Translations under genes and position numbers: made by a program
Source: Marinospirillum insulare DSM 21763
Lineage (GTDB): Bacteria > Pseudomonadota > Gammaproteobacteria > Pseudomonadales > Halomonadaceae
DNA: 64,000 bases
Reading direction: 5' to 3'
Assembly: GCF_000686905.1 (NCBI RefSeq)
Contig: NZ_JMLW01000013.1
Span: 1-64,000, forward strand
Shown here: in pieces, positions 18,728-30,492 of the stretch
How the letters are laid out: each line of letters opens with the position of its first letter
Position numbering within the stretch: the first letter of the stretch is position 1
The notes under the pieces: model-generated
Seen by the model: only the letters and a program-made list of their open reading frames with translations
What the model was told of the DNA's origin: nothing
Database searches by the model: none

Positions 18728-20134
18728 TTAAACAGAATAATACATATCAAACTCAACTGGGTGAGTAGTCATATTTAAGCGCTGCACTTCTTTATTCTTG
18801 GTGGCAATAAAGGCATCAAGCATTTCATCAGTAAATACACCGCCTTTAGTTAAGAACTCCCAGTCTGTATCTAAAGCATTCAAGGCTTCTTCTAAACTGC
18901 TAGCTACTTGTGGTACTTGAGCCGCTTCTTCAGGTGGTAGGTCGTAAAGATTTTTATCCATAGCATCGCCAGGATGAATCTTATTTTGAATACCATCTAA
19001 GCCAGCCATTAACAAAGCAGCAAAACAAAGGTAGGGGTTAGCACCTGGGTCGGGGAAACGAGCCTCTACACGGCGTGCCTTAGGGCTAGAAACATAAGGA
19101 ATACGAATGGAAGCAGAGCGGTTTTTAGCTGAGTAAGCCAACATAACTGGTGCTTCAAAGCCGGGCACTAAACGCTTATAAGAGTTAGTTAGCGGGTTAG
19201 TAATGGCATTAAGTGCTTTAGCATGTTTAATAATGCCGCCAATATAAAATAAAGCCATTTCAGACAGGCCGCCGTAGCTATCCCCAGCAAAAATGTTAGT
19301 GCCATCTTTAGATAAAGACTGGTGAACATGCATACCCGAGCCGTTATCGCCCACTAAAGGCTTAGGCATAAAGGTGGCAGTTTTACCGTAGGCATGGGCA
19401 ACATTGTGCACACAATATTTTAAGCGTTGCACTTCATCGGCTTTTTTCACTAGCGTATTAAAAGCAACACCTATTTCACACTGGTTAGCCGTAGCAACCT
19501 CATGGTGATGGACTTCAATTTTTAAGCCCATGGCGGTCATGGCATTGCACATGGCGCCACGAATTTCGTGGGAAGAATCGACTGGAGGAACAGGCATATA
19601 ACCACCTTGCACGCCAGGACGATGTCCTAGGTTACCGCCTTCAAAACTTGCGTTAGAAGACCAAGCCGCTTCCTCAGAACCTATGGCATAAGATGAGCCA
19701 GACATGGCAACTTGCCACTTCACATCATCAAAGATAAAAAACTCAGGCTCAGGGCCAAAAAAAGCAGTATCGGCAATACCTGTTGATTTAAGGTATTCCT
19801 CAGCACGTAAAGCAATAGAGCGAGGGTCACGCTCATAGCCCTGCATAGTGACAGGCTCGATAATATCGCACTGTAAAATTAGGGTGACTTCATCAGTAAA
19901 AGGGTCGAGCACTGCAGAGGAATCGTCAGGACGCATAATCATGTCTGATTCATTAATACCCTTCCAGCCAGGCATGGAAGAGCCATCAAACATCTGGCCG
20001 GTTTCAAAAAACTCTTCGTCAACGTAAGTAGCAGGAATGGTGATGTGGTGCTCCTTCCCTTGAGCATCTGTAAAGCGTAGATCAACCCACTTAACGTCGT
20101 GTTCGGTAATGATAGCCAGACTCTTCTGGGACAT
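18728..20134 (-). CDS. glnA: Glutamine synthetase type I
   Basis: This 468-469-residue enzyme is a GSI-beta glutamine synthetase. The beta-grasp N-terminus, [13 protein letters not shown], the metal- and ammonia-site segments ([25 protein letters not shown]), NRSASIRIP and the adenylylation loop containing the Tyr of NLYDLPPEE are all visible. It assimilates ammonia and should be adenylylation-controlled by GlnE. The start is set at ATG 20134 because a perfect GGAGG lies 5 nt upstream. A TTG four codons earlier lacks such a site. No ntrBC genes follow, unlike E. coli. Confidence 0.97.
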   Translation of the reverse strand: MSQKSLAIITEHDVKWVDLRFTDAQGKEHHITIPATYVDEEFFETGQMFDGSSMPGWKGINESDMIMRPDDSSAVLDPFTDEVTLILQCDIIEPVTMQGYERDPRSIALRAEEYLKSTGIADTAFFGPEPEFFIFDDVKWQVAMSGSSYAIGSEEAAWSSNASFEGGNLGHRPGVQGGYMPVPPVDSSHEIRGAMCNAMTAMGLKIEVHHHEVATANQCEIGVAFNTLVKKADEVQRLKYCVHNVAHAYGKTATFMPKPLVGDNGSGMHVHQSLSKDGTNIFAGDSYGGLSEMALFYIGGIIKHAKALNAITNPLTNSYKRLVPGFEAPVMLAYSAKNRSASIRIPYVSSPKARRVEARFPDPGANPYLCFAALLMAGLDGIQNKIHPGDAMDKNLYDLPPEEAAQVPQVASSLEEALNALDTDWEFLTKGGVFTDEMLDAFIATKNKEVQRLNMTTHPVEFDMYYSV

Positions 20135-20532
20135 GCTTGCCTCCAACTAGGGCGTTTAACTAGGTGTAATAACTCTGTCTATTTAAAAAGCTTAAAGCCT
20201 AATAGATACAGGGAATTAGACCATAAATAGCCTTAATGCACTATATGCCAAGCCTATTTAAGCTGAGTTTTTTTACTCTAAGCTCAGGTTATAAAACAAA
20301 TAGGAGGAATTTAGATTATTCCTGCTTTTTAGACTAAGATAGCTGCGGTTTGAATTGAAATATCATGTTTTTTAGGCTATTTGAGAAGAAAAATATATAT
20401 CCAGAAAGTCAAAGCATGTACAATTTCCTACCTTTTATTTTGGATCCGCAGCCCTTGCAGCTGGGAACACATTTAGAAGTGTGTACAAGACAGTGTACAA
20501 ACCTCTCTATTTAAGCAGGCGAAACATAATTT
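20135..20532. other. Divergent glnA/typA regulatory region with TGTACAA repeats
   Basis: This 398-nt non-coding stretch contains three copies of TGTACAA (20417-20423, 20482-20488, 20494-20500). The last two fall within GTGTACAA direct repeats 12 bp apart, just upstream of typA. I see no clear NtrC palindrome. A glnA-side sigma-54-like element (TGGCATATAGTGC on the minus strand near 20230) has its GG and GC two bases too close. No small RNA or coding sequence was recognised. Confidence 0.4.
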
Positions 20533-22356
20533 ATGTCCTCTAAAATCAATGCCCTACGCAATGTAGCCATTATTGCCCACGTTGACCATGGTAAAACCAC
20601 TCTGGTTGACAGCCTTTTAAAGCAGTCTGGAACACTCGATCGCCGCGAAGCGGAAAATGATCGTGTTATGGACTCTAATGACCAAGAAAAAGAACGCGGT
20701 ATTACAATCCTTGCCAAAAATACTGCGATTACTTGGAGCGATTACCGTATTAACATCATTGACACCCCAGGTCACGCCGACTTTGGTGGTGAAGTAGAGC
20801 GTGTTCTGTCAATGGTTGACTCAGTATTATTGGTAGTTGATGCAATTGACGGCCCTATGCCACAAACACGCTTTGTTACTCAAAAAGCTTTCGATCGTGG
20901 TTTAAAGCCCATTGTTATTATTAACAAAATTGACCGTCCAGGCTCACGTCCAGACTGGGTAATGGATCAAATTTTTGATTTGTTCGATAACCTAGGTGCG
21001 ACAGAAGAACAGCTAGATTTTCAGGTGATTTACACCTCAGCATTGAATGGTATCGCTGGCTTAGACCCTGAAGAAATGGCAGAAAACATGGATCCTCTTT
21101 TCCAATCCATCGTTGATCTAGTGCCACCACCTAACGTAGATGCTGAGGGTAGCTTCCAAATGCAAATCTCAGCATTAGACTACTCTAGCTATGTGGGCGT
21201 GATAGGCGTAGGCCGTATTACCCGTGGTCGCGCACTTCCTAACCAGCAGGTTGTCGTTATTGACCGTGAAGGCAAGCAGCGTAGAGCTAAACTAGGTCAA
21301 ATAATGACCTATCACGGTTTACAGCGTAATGAGTCACCAGAAGGTGCTGAAGCTGGTGATATCGTTTGTATAACAGGTATCGATCCACTGTTTATTTCTG
21401 ACACCCTGTGTGACCCAGATAACCCAGAAGCCATGCCGCAGCTCACGATAGATGAGCCAACGGTAACCATGACTTTCCAGGTGAACAACTCTCCTTTTGC
21501 GGGTAAAGATGGTAAGTATGTTACCAGTCGTAATATTAAAGAGCGTTTAGAAAAAGAACTGGTTCATAACGTAGCCTTGCGCGTAGAAGAAACTGATAGC
21601 CCAGATCGCTTCCGTGTTTCAGGCCGTGGTGAACTTCATCTTTCAGTTCTAATTGAAACCATGCGTCGCGAAGGTTTTGAGTTGGGTGTATCTCGTCCTG
21701 AAGTAATTATTAAAGAAGTGGATGGCGTTAAACAAGAGCCTTACGAAGAAGTCATTATTGATGTGGAAGATGAGCATCAAGGTTCTATCATGGAAGAGCT
21801 GGGCAAGCGCAAAGCCCGTATGACTAACATGAACCCAGATGGTAAAGGCCGTACCCGCCTAGACTTTATTATTCCTTCGCGTGGTTTAATTGGTTTCCGT
21901 AACCAGTTTATGACCATGACATCGGGTACTGGTATTCTTACCAGCATTTTCGACCACTATGGCCCGCTGACTGAAGGTAGTGTTGATCATCGTATTAACG
22001 GCGTACTGGTTTCCATGGCATCAGGTAAAGTATTGGCCTATGCCCTAACCACCTTGCAAGAGCGTGGTCGTTTATTTGTTGGTCCAGGCGTAGAAGTTTA
22101 CGAAGGCATGATTGTAGGGATTAACGCACGTGATTCAGATATGGTGGTTAACCCAACTAAAGCTAAAAAACTAGATAACATGCGTGTATCTGGCCATGAA
22201 GAAACAGTTCAGTTAACACCAGCAACCATTTATAGTCTTGAACAGGCATTAGAGTTTATTGACGATGATGAGTTGGTTGAAGTAACACCTAACTTCCTGC
22301 GTATGCGTAAAAAACATTTAACTGAAAATGAGCGTAAGCGCGCTAAAAAATCATAA
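20533..22356 (+). CDS. typA: Ribosome-associated GTPase TypA/BipA
   Basis: The 607-residue translational GTPase has G1 [12 protein letters not shown], the switch region [14 protein letters not shown]3 [11 protein letters not shown] and G4 NKIDRPG. The EF-G-like domains II, III and V follow, with the BipA-specific C-terminal domain ([13 protein letters not shown]). It aids 50S assembly and stress or low-temperature growth. It diverges from glnA, as in E. coli. Confidence 0.97.
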   Translation: MSSKINALRNVAIIAHVDHGKTTLVDSLLKQSGTLDRREAENDRVMDSNDQEKERGITILAKNTAITWSDYRINIIDTPGHADFGGEVERVLSMVDSVLLVVDAIDGPMPQTRFVTQKAFDRGLKPIVIINKIDRPGSRPDWVMDQIFDLFDNLGATEEQLDFQVIYTSALNGIAGLDPEEMAENMDPLFQSIVDLVPPPNVDAEGSFQMQISALDYSSYVGVIGVGRITRGRALPNQQVVVIDREGKQRRAKLGQIMTYHGLQRNESPEGAEAGDIVCITGIDPLFISDTLCDPDNPEAMPQLTIDEPTVTMTFQVNNSPFAGKDGKYVTSRNIKERLEKELVHNVALRVEETDSPDRFRVSGRGELHLSVLIETMRREGFELGVSRPEVIIKEVDGVKQEPYEEVIIDVEDEHQGSIMEELGKRKARMTNMNPDGKGRTRLDFIIPSRGLIGFRNQFMTMTSGTGILTSIFDHYGPLTEGSVDHRINGVLVSMASGKVLAYALTTLQERGRLFVGPGVEVYEGMIVGINARDSDMVVNPTKAKKLDNMRVSGHEETVQLTPATIYSLEQALEFIDDDELVEVTPNFLRMRKKHLTENERKRAKKS

Positions 22357-22375
22357 TTGGTTAATGAGTAACTTT

Positions 22376-22401
22376 AAGGCGACCGCGAGGTCGCCTTTTT
22401 T
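22376..22401 (+). terminator. Terminator of typA
   Basis: AAGGCGACC and GGTCGCCTT form a perfect 9-bp stem with loop GCGA, followed by TTTT. Confidence 0.92.
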
Positions 22402-22456
22402 GTGAAGAAGGTAAAGTTGCAGAAAATAAAGTTAAAAAAGTAGGAGTGAATAACTC

Positions 22457-22927
22457 ATGAGAAAAAATACCAGTAGATTTCAGCGTTATTTAATTCCTAT
22501 GGTGCTCTTGGGCATGATTATCTCTTTGCTTTTACCACGCGGTGAAGAAGTTAAAACTGAGATAAATGCAGAACAGGCAGCAGAGCAAACAGCGGACAAA
22601 CAATTACAAGAAGGCTTGCGTAGCTACGGGTCTGGCACGGGTCGTGTTTATGGTTTAACCGATAATGACCGACGTGAGTTTAATTTAGGTGCTAACCCGG
22701 AACGCCGTATTTTACAGGAGTTAGGTAAACGGCCTGAACTCATTCCACAGGAAGCAGTACTCGGTGGAAGTATGCATTTTGTATTACATGAGTCGGTGGT
22801 GTTAAATCGCCACTGGGTATTAGCCGTTTTTGAAGACGGCCATGTGCGCGGCCAAGCTTTATTTGAATACCAGATTAATAACCAAGATGAGTTTAGCTGG
22901 AAGCTGTTAGCTAACCAGCCAGATTAG
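22457..22927 (+). CDS. Uncharacterised membrane-anchored protein
   Basis: I do not recognise this 156-residue protein. It has a basic N-terminus, one hydrophobic segment (about 12-28) that could anchor it or act as an uncleaved signal, a polar linker rich in Glu/Ala/Gln (about 30-55), and a soluble domain (about 60-156), probably periplasmic, containing GTGRVYGLTDNDRREFNLGA and an ending with alternating hydrophobics (RHWVLAVFEDGHVRGQALFEY) that suggests beta strands. GGAG stands before the ATG. It is separated from typA by a terminator and convergent with mnmC, so it has its own promoter. Confidence 0.65.
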   Translation: MRKNTSRFQRYLIPMVLLGMIISLLLPRGEEVKTEINAEQAAEQTADKQLQEGLRSYGSGTGRVYGLTDNDRREFNLGANPERRILQELGKRPELIPQEAVLGGSMHFVLHESVVLNRHWVLAVFEDGHVRGQALFEYQINNQDEFSWKLLANQPD

Positions 22928-22936
22928 GTTTTTATT

Positions 22937-24973
22937 TTAAGGTTTTTGGCGCTTTAAATCTTTTAAAATAAAGCGTGCAGGGTTTAGGCAGTCAACCAGC
23001 TCTTGCTCAAAAGGTGCTGGCTCACCCACCAGCTGACTGGCTAGTAATTCAGCACTGATTGGAATGCTGGCTAAACCACGAGAACCATGCCCAAGATTTA
23101 GCCATAACCCTGAATGGCTCCAGTTGTTGGGAAAATCAGAAACTGCCCAGCTAGATTGAGTTGATTGATAGCCTTTTTGCCAAGCCTCTAGGTCTGCTAG
23201 CTGCCCAACCAAGGGTAAATAATCGGGTGAAGCACAGCGAAAGCTGACTCGCCCATCAAGCTCTTGTTTAGCCGTTTGAGGTTTTTCTAGCTCGGCTAAT
23301 AAGTTGGGCAAAATGGTCGTTAGTTCCTGCTGATTTTGTAATTGATCGGCCTGACTAAGGGCTGAGCTAGGGTTGTTAGCATCAAAACTGGCACCAAAGC
23401 ATAGGGTGCTCTTGGTGGGTGGTAGCGTATAACCTTTGCCACAAACTACGCTATTGGGCTTGTTAAGTGATTGATCTGTTTGATTTAAAGATAAATAACT
23501 AACCTGCCCCCTGACCGCCGTTACTGGTAACCAATGACTCGGTGTAAAGGCTTTAGCAGCATCAGCACAACAAATAACCACCTGTTGATAAACCTTCTTT
23601 CCGCTAGCCGTAGTCATCTGCCAGCCCGCTTTTTTATCCGCAGGGTTTACAGGCGCTAAGTCAGTAACCTTTTGCTGGGAATATAGTTTTAAGCCTTTGC
23701 ATGTTTTAACTAGTTGTTCACACAGCTGCTTAGGTTTAACCCAGCCAGCTCTAGAAAAAAACAACCCGCCAGCAGAGGTATTAGTGCCAGCTAGTTCACT
23801 GGCTTGTTTCTGATTAACCCCAGTAACTAAATCTTTAGGTAGTTGCTGTTTGACTAAAAAACGCTGCTGGCGCTTGGCTTCACGTTCATTGGTGGCTAAC
23901 TGCAATACACCCGAGGGTGACCAAAGTGTTTGCTCAGGGTCTAGGCTTTCTAACCAGCGGCGAGAAAATTCCAAACCAGCTAAATAAAAACGGCTAGAAG
24001 GATTAGCATCTACGGCTAACTTTATATACAAGGCCCCTTGTTTATTGCCCGAGCCACCTGCAGCTGGCATTTTTGCTTCATACATATCGACTTTAAAGCC
24101 CCGTTTTATTAACGCCTGAGCCGTAGCTAAACCAGATAAACCAGCACCAACAATGGCTATTTTATTATTTAAGTTAAGCGGTGGCTGATTAGGTGTATCT
24201 TTTGTTGCAGGCAGCTCTGAAAAAATACCCCTAAGCATTTCACGCTTACGCCCAAAACCTTTAACTTTTTTTACCTGAAAGCCAACCTTTGCTAAACCAC
24301 GCCTCACAAGGCCAGCAGCCGTAAAGGTAGCAAAGGTTGTTCCTAGGTCACTAGCTTGGCCAATGGCTGAAAAAAGATTGTCTGTCCACATGCTAGGGTT
24401 TTTGCTGGGTGCAAAACCATCTAAACACCAAGCGTCGACCCTGCCAGCCAAACCACTTAAATTAGTGGCTGCATCGCCTAATAATAAATCTAAAGTAATG
24501 CGTGGATGAAGATTAAGGCGGTGAAAGCCTGAAATGGGCAAAGGATAGTTTTTTTGTAAAAGTTCTGCGTACTCAGCTAGCTCTGGCCAAAAAGCATGGG
24601 CTTGTTTTAAATCCTCTGGTGTTAATGGGTAAAGCTCGGTACTTATCCAATGCAGGCGTGCTGTTACTGGCGCTGTTTTTAGAAAACTAGCCATAGCCAC
24701 CAATAAATTTAACCCCGTACCAAAGCCCGTTTCGCCCATAACAAAAGCACGTTCTGCCTGCCAGGTTTGCCAGCGTTCAGGCAGGTTATTTTGCTGCAAA
24801 AAAACATAGTTACTTTCAGCAATACCTTGGTCGCGTGAAAAATACACATCATCAAAACTTTCAGCCAAAGGCGTGGTTGCTTGCCAATCAAGAGAAGCAG
24901 TTTCTAGCTGGCGTGGTTGCTGATAGTTAGCAAATTCAGGGTTTATATAAGTAGGCATAAATAGTGGTTTCAC
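22937..24973 (-). CDS. mnmC: Bifunctional tRNA mnm5s2U biosynthesis protein MnmC
   Basis: This 678-residue fusion has an N-terminal AdoMet methyltransferase (MnmC2, about 1-255: FDDVYFSRDQG, ETGFGTGLN, CLDGFAPSKNP). The C-terminal half is an FAD-dependent oxidoreductase (MnmC1) starting at the dinucleotide motif IVGAGLSGLATAQAL near residue 275. It converts cmnm5(s2)U34 to nm5 and then mnm5 in tRNAs reading split codon boxes. The start is either ATG 24973 or ATG 24958 (MPTYINPEF); both are possible and the family N-terminus is variable. Divergent from the DMT transporter. Confidence 0.94.
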   Translation of the reverse strand: MKPLFMPTYINPEFANYQQPRQLETASLDWQATTPLAESFDDVYFSRDQGIAESNYVFLQQNNLPERWQTWQAERAFVMGETGFGTGLNLLVAMASFLKTAPVTARLHWISTELYPLTPEDLKQAHAFWPELAEYAELLQKNYPLPISGFHRLNLHPRITLDLLLGDAATNLSGLAGRVDAWCLDGFAPSKNPSMWTDNLFSAIGQASDLGTTFATFTAAGLVRRGLAKVGFQVKKVKGFGRKREMLRGIFSELPATKDTPNQPPLNLNNKIAIVGAGLSGLATAQALIKRGFKVDMYEAKMPAAGGSGNKQGALYIKLAVDANPSSRFYLAGLEFSRRWLESLDPEQTLWSPSGVLQLATNEREAKRQQRFLVKQQLPKDLVTGVNQKQASELAGTNTSAGGLFFSRAGWVKPKQLCEQLVKTCKGLKLYSQQKVTDLAPVNPADKKAGWQMTTASGKKVYQQVVICCADAAKAFTPSHWLPVTAVRGQVSYLSLNQTDQSLNKPNSVVCGKGYTLPPTKSTLCFGASFDANNPSSALSQADQLQNQQELTTILPNLLAELEKPQTAKQELDGRVSFRCASPDYLPLVGQLADLEAWQKGYQSTQSSWAVSDFPNNWSHSGLWLNLGHGSRGLASIPISAELLASQLVGEPAPFEQELVDCLNPARFILKDLKRQKP

Positions 24974-25020
24974 TAGTCTAAAGCTAACTGTTAATCTTGT
25001 GAGTCTTTAGGGTAAGCATA

Positions 25021-25926
25021 ATGACATCACATTTTAAGGCAGATATATGGCTAGTAGTAGCCACTTTAATTGCAGCAGCTGGGTGGATCTTTTCTAAAGA
25101 AACATTAGTTGGTTTTAGTCCTTTGTTTTTTATTGCTCTACGGTTTCTAGGAGCAGGTTTAGTTTTAGCTTTTTTCTGCTTAAGGTCTCTTCTTAATTTA
25201 AGTAACCAACAGTTTTTAAGTGCTTTAAAAGTAGGTAGCTTGTTTGGTTGCGCTATGGTTTTTTGGGTGTTGGGCTTACAACACTCACAGCACCTTGGTA
25301 TAGGAGCCTTTTTGAATAGCCTAGGCATAGTGATGGTACCACTACTTAACTTTATTTTGGGTGGAGAAAAACCTAGCCGCTATGCATTTTTGTCCTTGCC
25401 CTTTGTGCTGTTAGGCATGGCTTTTTTATCACTCGATAGCGAGTTCAGTTTTGGCTTGGGTGAGTGGTGTTTTTTAATGGCGGCGTTCTTTTTGGCTTTT
25501 ATGTTTATCTTTAATAGCCGCGCAGCTGCAAAAATTTCTGCGCTTCCCTTAACCACCATTCAGTTAATCACTACAGGTTTAATTACAGGCTTTTTCTCAT
25601 TAATTTTTGAAGAGTGGAGCTTTCAACAGCCTCCAGCCATTTGGGGTTGGTTTGCGGCAAGTTTGTTATTGGCAACTAGCTTAAGGTTTTTACTACAAAC
25701 CTATGCCCAAGGCCTAGCACCACCTAGCCACACGGCCATTATTATGACTTTAGAGCCTGTATGGACAGCAATATTGGCTAGCTTCTGGTTTGCAGAGATA
25801 ATGAGCAGCTTTCAGTTAATTGGCTGTAGCTTAATTTTTATAGCTGTATTGGTTAATCGAGCGCCTGCTTTAAAAATGTGGCTTGGTTCTCATTGGCCAA
25901 GTAGAAAGACAGCAGGCCGCCCATGA
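25021..25926 (+). CDS. DMT superfamily (EamA) transporter
   Basis: The 301-residue protein shows about ten hydrophobic segments arranged as two five-helix EamA repeats. AAGWIFSKETLVGFSPLFFIALRFL marks the first, and the second ends in the family motif ALEP.../LEPVWTAILASFWFAE. Such proteins are inner-membrane metabolite or drug exporters and the substrate cannot be predicted. It is divergent from mnmC with a short shared promoter region and is followed by queA after about 80 nt. Confidence 0.85.
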   Translation: MTSHFKADIWLVVATLIAAAGWIFSKETLVGFSPLFFIALRFLGAGLVLAFFCLRSLLNLSNQQFLSALKVGSLFGCAMVFWVLGLQHSQHLGIGAFLNSLGIVMVPLLNFILGGEKPSRYAFLSLPFVLLGMAFLSLDSEFSFGLGEWCFLMAAFFLAFMFIFNSRAAAKISALPLTTIQLITTGLITGFFSLIFEEWSFQQPPAIWGWFAASLLLATSLRFLLQTYAQGLAPPSHTAIIMTLEPVWTAILASFWFAEIMSSFQLIGCSLIFIAVLVNRAPALKMWLGSHWPSRKTAGRP

Positions 25927-26007
25927 CCTTTGCGGCTATCTAGGTTAAAATCTTGCTCCTAACTTTTACCTAGCATTAGCTTTAGCTAACTATTATTAAA
26001 GGCCGCC

Positions 26008-27036
26008 ATGCAGCGCAGCGATTTTCACTTTGATTTACCCGAAGAGCTTATAGCCCACTACCCAACGGCGCAAAGGCGTGGTTCACGTTTGTTAGTGCTA
26101 GAAGGTGAAGACGTTAAACACCGTCAGTTTCCAGATTTATTAGATTACCTAGAGCAAGGTGATCTGCTGGTTTTTAATAATACTCGTGTTATACCCGCAC
26201 GTTTATTTGGTAAAAAAGCTACTGGCGGCAAACTAGAGGTTTTAATTGAACGGCCTTTAGACGAGCATAGTGCCTTAGCCCATATACGTTCTAGTAAAGC
26301 ACCCAAAGCTGGCGCTAAGTTATTTTTAGAAGGTGGTATAGAGGTTGAATGCACAGGTAGAGAAGGCGCTTTGTTTTGCTTAACTTTTCTTAATCCTGAA
26401 CCCTTGTTAGAGCTGTTAGAAAAACACGGCCATTTACCCTTGCCGCCTTATATTGATCGTGCCGATGAGTTAACCGATAAAGAGCGCTACCAAACCGTTT
26501 ATGCCCAGCATTTAGGTGCAGTGGCAGCACCTACCGCTGGCCTGCATTTTGATGACGAGCTGCTAACGCAAATTCGTGCCAAGGGTGTGAATACTGCTTT
26601 TGTTACTTTGCACGTGGGCGCTGGTACTTTTCAGCCAGTCAAAGTTGATAAGTTAGACGAGCATGTCATGCACAAGGAATGGCTAGAGGTAACCGAAGAG
26701 GTGGCCGCTCAAGTGAATGCCACTAAAGCAGCCGGTGGTCGGGTAATAGCGGTAGGCACCACCAGCGTTCGTTGTTTAGAAACGGCTAGTGCAAAGGGCG
26801 CTACGCAAGCTTTTAGCGGTGATACGGATATTTTTATTTACCCAGGTTATCAATGGCGCTGTGTAGATAAGCTATTAACCAATTTCCACCTGCCAGAATC
26901 TACTTTATTAATGCTGGTAAGTAGCTTTGCAGGTTATCAACCCATTAAAACTGCCTACCAAATAGCGATAGCAGAAAAGTACCGTTTTTTTAGTTATGGC
27001 GATGCCATGTTGCTATCTAAAAACACTAGCACTTAA
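26008..27036 (+). CDS. queA: S-adenosylmethionine:tRNA ribosyltransferase-isomerase
   Basis: The 342-residue QueA opens with [16 protein letters not shown] and contains [35 protein letters not shown] and [15 protein letters not shown]. It transfers the ribosyl part of AdoMet to 7-aminomethyl-7-deazaguanine in tRNA, making epoxyqueuosine. It lies 34 nt upstream of tgt, the preceding step in queuosine synthesis, and heads the classic queA-tgt-yajC-secDF operon. Confidence 0.97.
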   Translation: MQRSDFHFDLPEELIAHYPTAQRRGSRLLVLEGEDVKHRQFPDLLDYLEQGDLLVFNNTRVIPARLFGKKATGGKLEVLIERPLDEHSALAHIRSSKAPKAGAKLFLEGGIEVECTGREGALFCLTFLNPEPLLELLEKHGHLPLPPYIDRADELTDKERYQTVYAQHLGAVAAPTAGLHFDDELLTQIRAKGVNTAFVTLHVGAGTFQPVKVDKLDEHVMHKEWLEVTEEVAAQVNATKAAGGRVIAVGTTSVRCLETASAKGATQAFSGDTDIFIYPGYQWRCVDKLLTNFHLPESTLLMLVSSFAGYQPIKTAYQIAIAEKYRFFSYGDAMLLSKNTST

Positions 27037-27070
27037 TAACATAACCAATTAACTGACAGGGCTAAGGTGA

Positions 27071-28207
<1,137 letters not shown>

Positions 28208-28267
28208 CTAACTAGTCATTAACCAAGCAACTAAAAATATAATACCCACAACCCTTAGGAGCATTTT

Positions 28268-28597
28268 ATGGACTTTTTTATCTCTGCAGCTTACGCCGAT
28301 GGCGGTAGTGCTAGCCCTATTTCTAGCATAGTGATGCTGATTGGTTTTGTTGCTATTTTTTACTTTATGCTTATTCGTCCTCAGCAAAAACGTGCTAAAG
28401 AACATAAAAACCTGTTAGCCGATATCTCTAAAGGTGACGAAATCTCATTAGCAGGTGGCATGCTAGGTCGTGTTACTAAAGTAACCGATGAGTTTTTAGT
28501 GCTAGAAATTGCTAACGAAGTATCTATTAAAGTACAAAAAGCGGCAGTCACTGCTGTTTTACCTAAAGGTACTTTAAAAGCAGTAGATGCTGAGTAA
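28268..28597 (+). CDS. yajC: Sec translocase accessory protein YajC
   Basis: The 109-residue protein has one membrane span (about 16-36) followed by the YajC signature RPQQKRAKEHKNLLADISKGDE and a cytosolic beta-rich tail. YajC associates with SecDF-YidC in the holotranslocon. AGGAG precedes the ATG. It is placed between tgt and secD as in most gammaproteobacteria. Confidence 0.96.
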   Translation: MDFFISAAYADGGSASPISSIVMLIGFVAIFYFMLIRPQQKRAKEHKNLLADISKGDEISLAGGMLGRVTKVTDEFLVLEIANEVSIKVQKAAVTAVLPKGTLKAVDAE

Positions 28598-28633
28598 TTC
28601 CCCTATTTTTTATTCGACCAAATTAAGGCTGCC

Positions 28634-30478
28634 ATGCTGAACCGTTACCCACTCTGGAAAAACTTGCTGATTCTGTTGGTGATCGGCATAGGGGCAATTT
28701 ATGCCCTGCCAAACCTCTACCCAGAAGATCCAGCCGTACAAATCTCAGGTACACGAGGTTCAATAGAAATCACTAACACTGATTTAAACAGAGCTGAACA
28801 AGCACTAGAAAAAGCTGGTATTAGTGTTCTAGAAGCTAGTTTAGAGGGTAACAGTGGTTTAATTCGCTTGTTAGCAGATGATCAGCAACTGGCAGCCCGT
28901 GAGGTTATTCAGCAGTCTTTGGGTGAGAAATACGTTGTAGCCTTATCTCAGGCTGCAACAACCCCAGAGTGGCTAGTTAATCTAGGTGCGCGAGGTGTAA
29001 ACCTGGGTTTAGATTTACGTGGTGGTGTTCACTTCTTAATGGAGGTGGATATGGATGCAGCGGTTAAGCAGCAGTTAGAAGTCACCGCCAGTGAAATTCG
29101 TGCCACGCTACGCAAAGAAAGGTTACGTTTTCGTAAAGTCGCTGTTGAAGCAGGTCAAATAGAAGTATTGCTAGCCAGTGCCGAAGATTTAGATAAAGCA
29201 CGCCGACTGTTGCAAGTAGATAGACAAGATTACACCTTTAATGCAGACGACTCTGGTTTACTGCTTATAACCATGAATGAGCAGGCAATCAGAAACCTAG
29301 AAGATTATGCTGTAGATCAAAACTTAACCACCCTGCGTAATCGTGTGAATGAGCTAGGCGTAGCAGAGCCGTTAGTACAGCGCTCGGGTCGTAATCGCAT
29401 CGTGGTAGAACTGCCTGGCGTACAAGATACGGCATCAGCTAAACGTATTTTAGGCGCTACTGCCAATTTAGAATTTCGTTTAGAAGCCAATCGCAACGCT
29501 GAAACTTTTGATACAGAAACCTTTGGCTTTCGTGACCAGCCTAACCGTACCGCTGTATTAGAAAGAGACATCATTACCACGGGTAATAATGTAGCTAATG
29601 CCAGCGTTGGTTTTGATGAAAATAACAAGCCGCAAGTGAATATTCGCTTAAATGGTCAGGGTGGCCGTTTTATGTCGGATGCGACCAAAAACAATGTGGG
29701 TCGCAGTATGGCAGTCTTGTTTATCGAGCATAAAACTCGCACACGTATAGTTGAACAAGAAGGTGAGCGTATTGAAGTCCGTGAACCTTATACCGAGCAA
29801 GGCATTATTTCTTTAGCCACTATTCAAAGTCAGTTAGGGTCCAGTTTTCGAATTACAGGTTCTGGCAGCGTGCAAGAAGCTTCCGAGCTTTCCTTATTGT
29901 TAAGAGCAGGCGCCTTAGCCGCACCTATTTACTTTGTTGAAGAGCGTACCATTGGCCCAAGCCTAGGGCAGAAAAATATTGAACAGGGTGTTACCTCTAT
30001 TCAAATTGGTTTGGCGCTAGTGGTTATTTTTATGCTGGCTTGGTACCGAGTCTTTGGTATTTTTGCTTGCGTTGCCTTAACCACCAACTTGGTTTTATTG
30101 GTTGCGCTACTGTCAGTCTTAGGTGCAACCCTTACCCTGCCAGGTATTGCAGGTATAGTGCTAACCCTTGGTATGGCGGTGGATGCTAACGTGTTAATTA
30201 ACGCACGTATAAAAGAAGAAATGTATCACCGAGGTCTTAGCCCACAAAATGCAATACATTCAGGTTATGAAAAAGCCTTTGCAACTATTTTAGATGCCAA
30301 TATCACCACCTTCTTAGTGGCTATTATTCTCTTTTCTATAGGTACAGGGCCAGTTAAGGGCTTTGCTGTTACCCTTTCATTAGGTCTGCTGACCTCCATG
30401 TTTACTGCCATTCTAGTCACCCGTTTAATGGTGAATTGGGTTTATGGTGGTCGCCGCATCGAACGCATCTCGTTATAA
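28634..30478 (+). CDS. secD: Protein translocase subunit SecD
   Basis: The 614-residue SecD has an N-terminal span, a large periplasmic P1 domain (with LDLRGGVHFLMEVD near residue 120) and a C-terminal bundle of membrane helices with the RND-like motif LTLGMAVDANVLINARIKEE. With SecF it uses the proton gradient to pull translocating proteins out of SecYEG. secF follows after 14 nt. Confidence 0.97.
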   Translation: MLNRYPLWKNLLILLVIGIGAIYALPNLYPEDPAVQISGTRGSIEITNTDLNRAEQALEKAGISVLEASLEGNSGLIRLLADDQQLAAREVIQQSLGEKYVVALSQAATTPEWLVNLGARGVNLGLDLRGGVHFLMEVDMDAAVKQQLEVTASEIRATLRKERLRFRKVAVEAGQIEVLLASAEDLDKARRLLQVDRQDYTFNADDSGLLLITMNEQAIRNLEDYAVDQNLTTLRNRVNELGVAEPLVQRSGRNRIVVELPGVQDTASAKRILGATANLEFRLEANRNAETFDTETFGFRDQPNRTAVLERDIITTGNNVANASVGFDENNKPQVNIRLNGQGGRFMSDATKNNVGRSMAVLFIEHKTRTRIVEQEGERIEVREPYTEQGIISLATIQSQLGSSFRITGSGSVQEASELSLLLRAGALAAPIYFVEERTIGPSLGQKNIEQGVTSIQIGLALVVIFMLAWYRVFGIFACVALTTNLVLLVALLSVLGATLTLPGIAGIVLTLGMAVDANVLINARIKEEMYHRGLSPQNAIHSGYEKAFATILDANITTFLVAIILFSIGTGPVKGFAVTLSLGLLTSMFTAILVTRLMVNWVYGGRRIERISL

Positions 30479-30492
30479 GGCAGGAACTAAGC

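Noticed and set aside
20215-20245. Possible sigma-54 promoter for glnA (TGGCATATAGTGC on the minus strand)
   Set aside because: GG and GC are only 10 nt apart instead of 12, and no NtrC palindrome was found upstream, so it is not a credible -24/-12 element.
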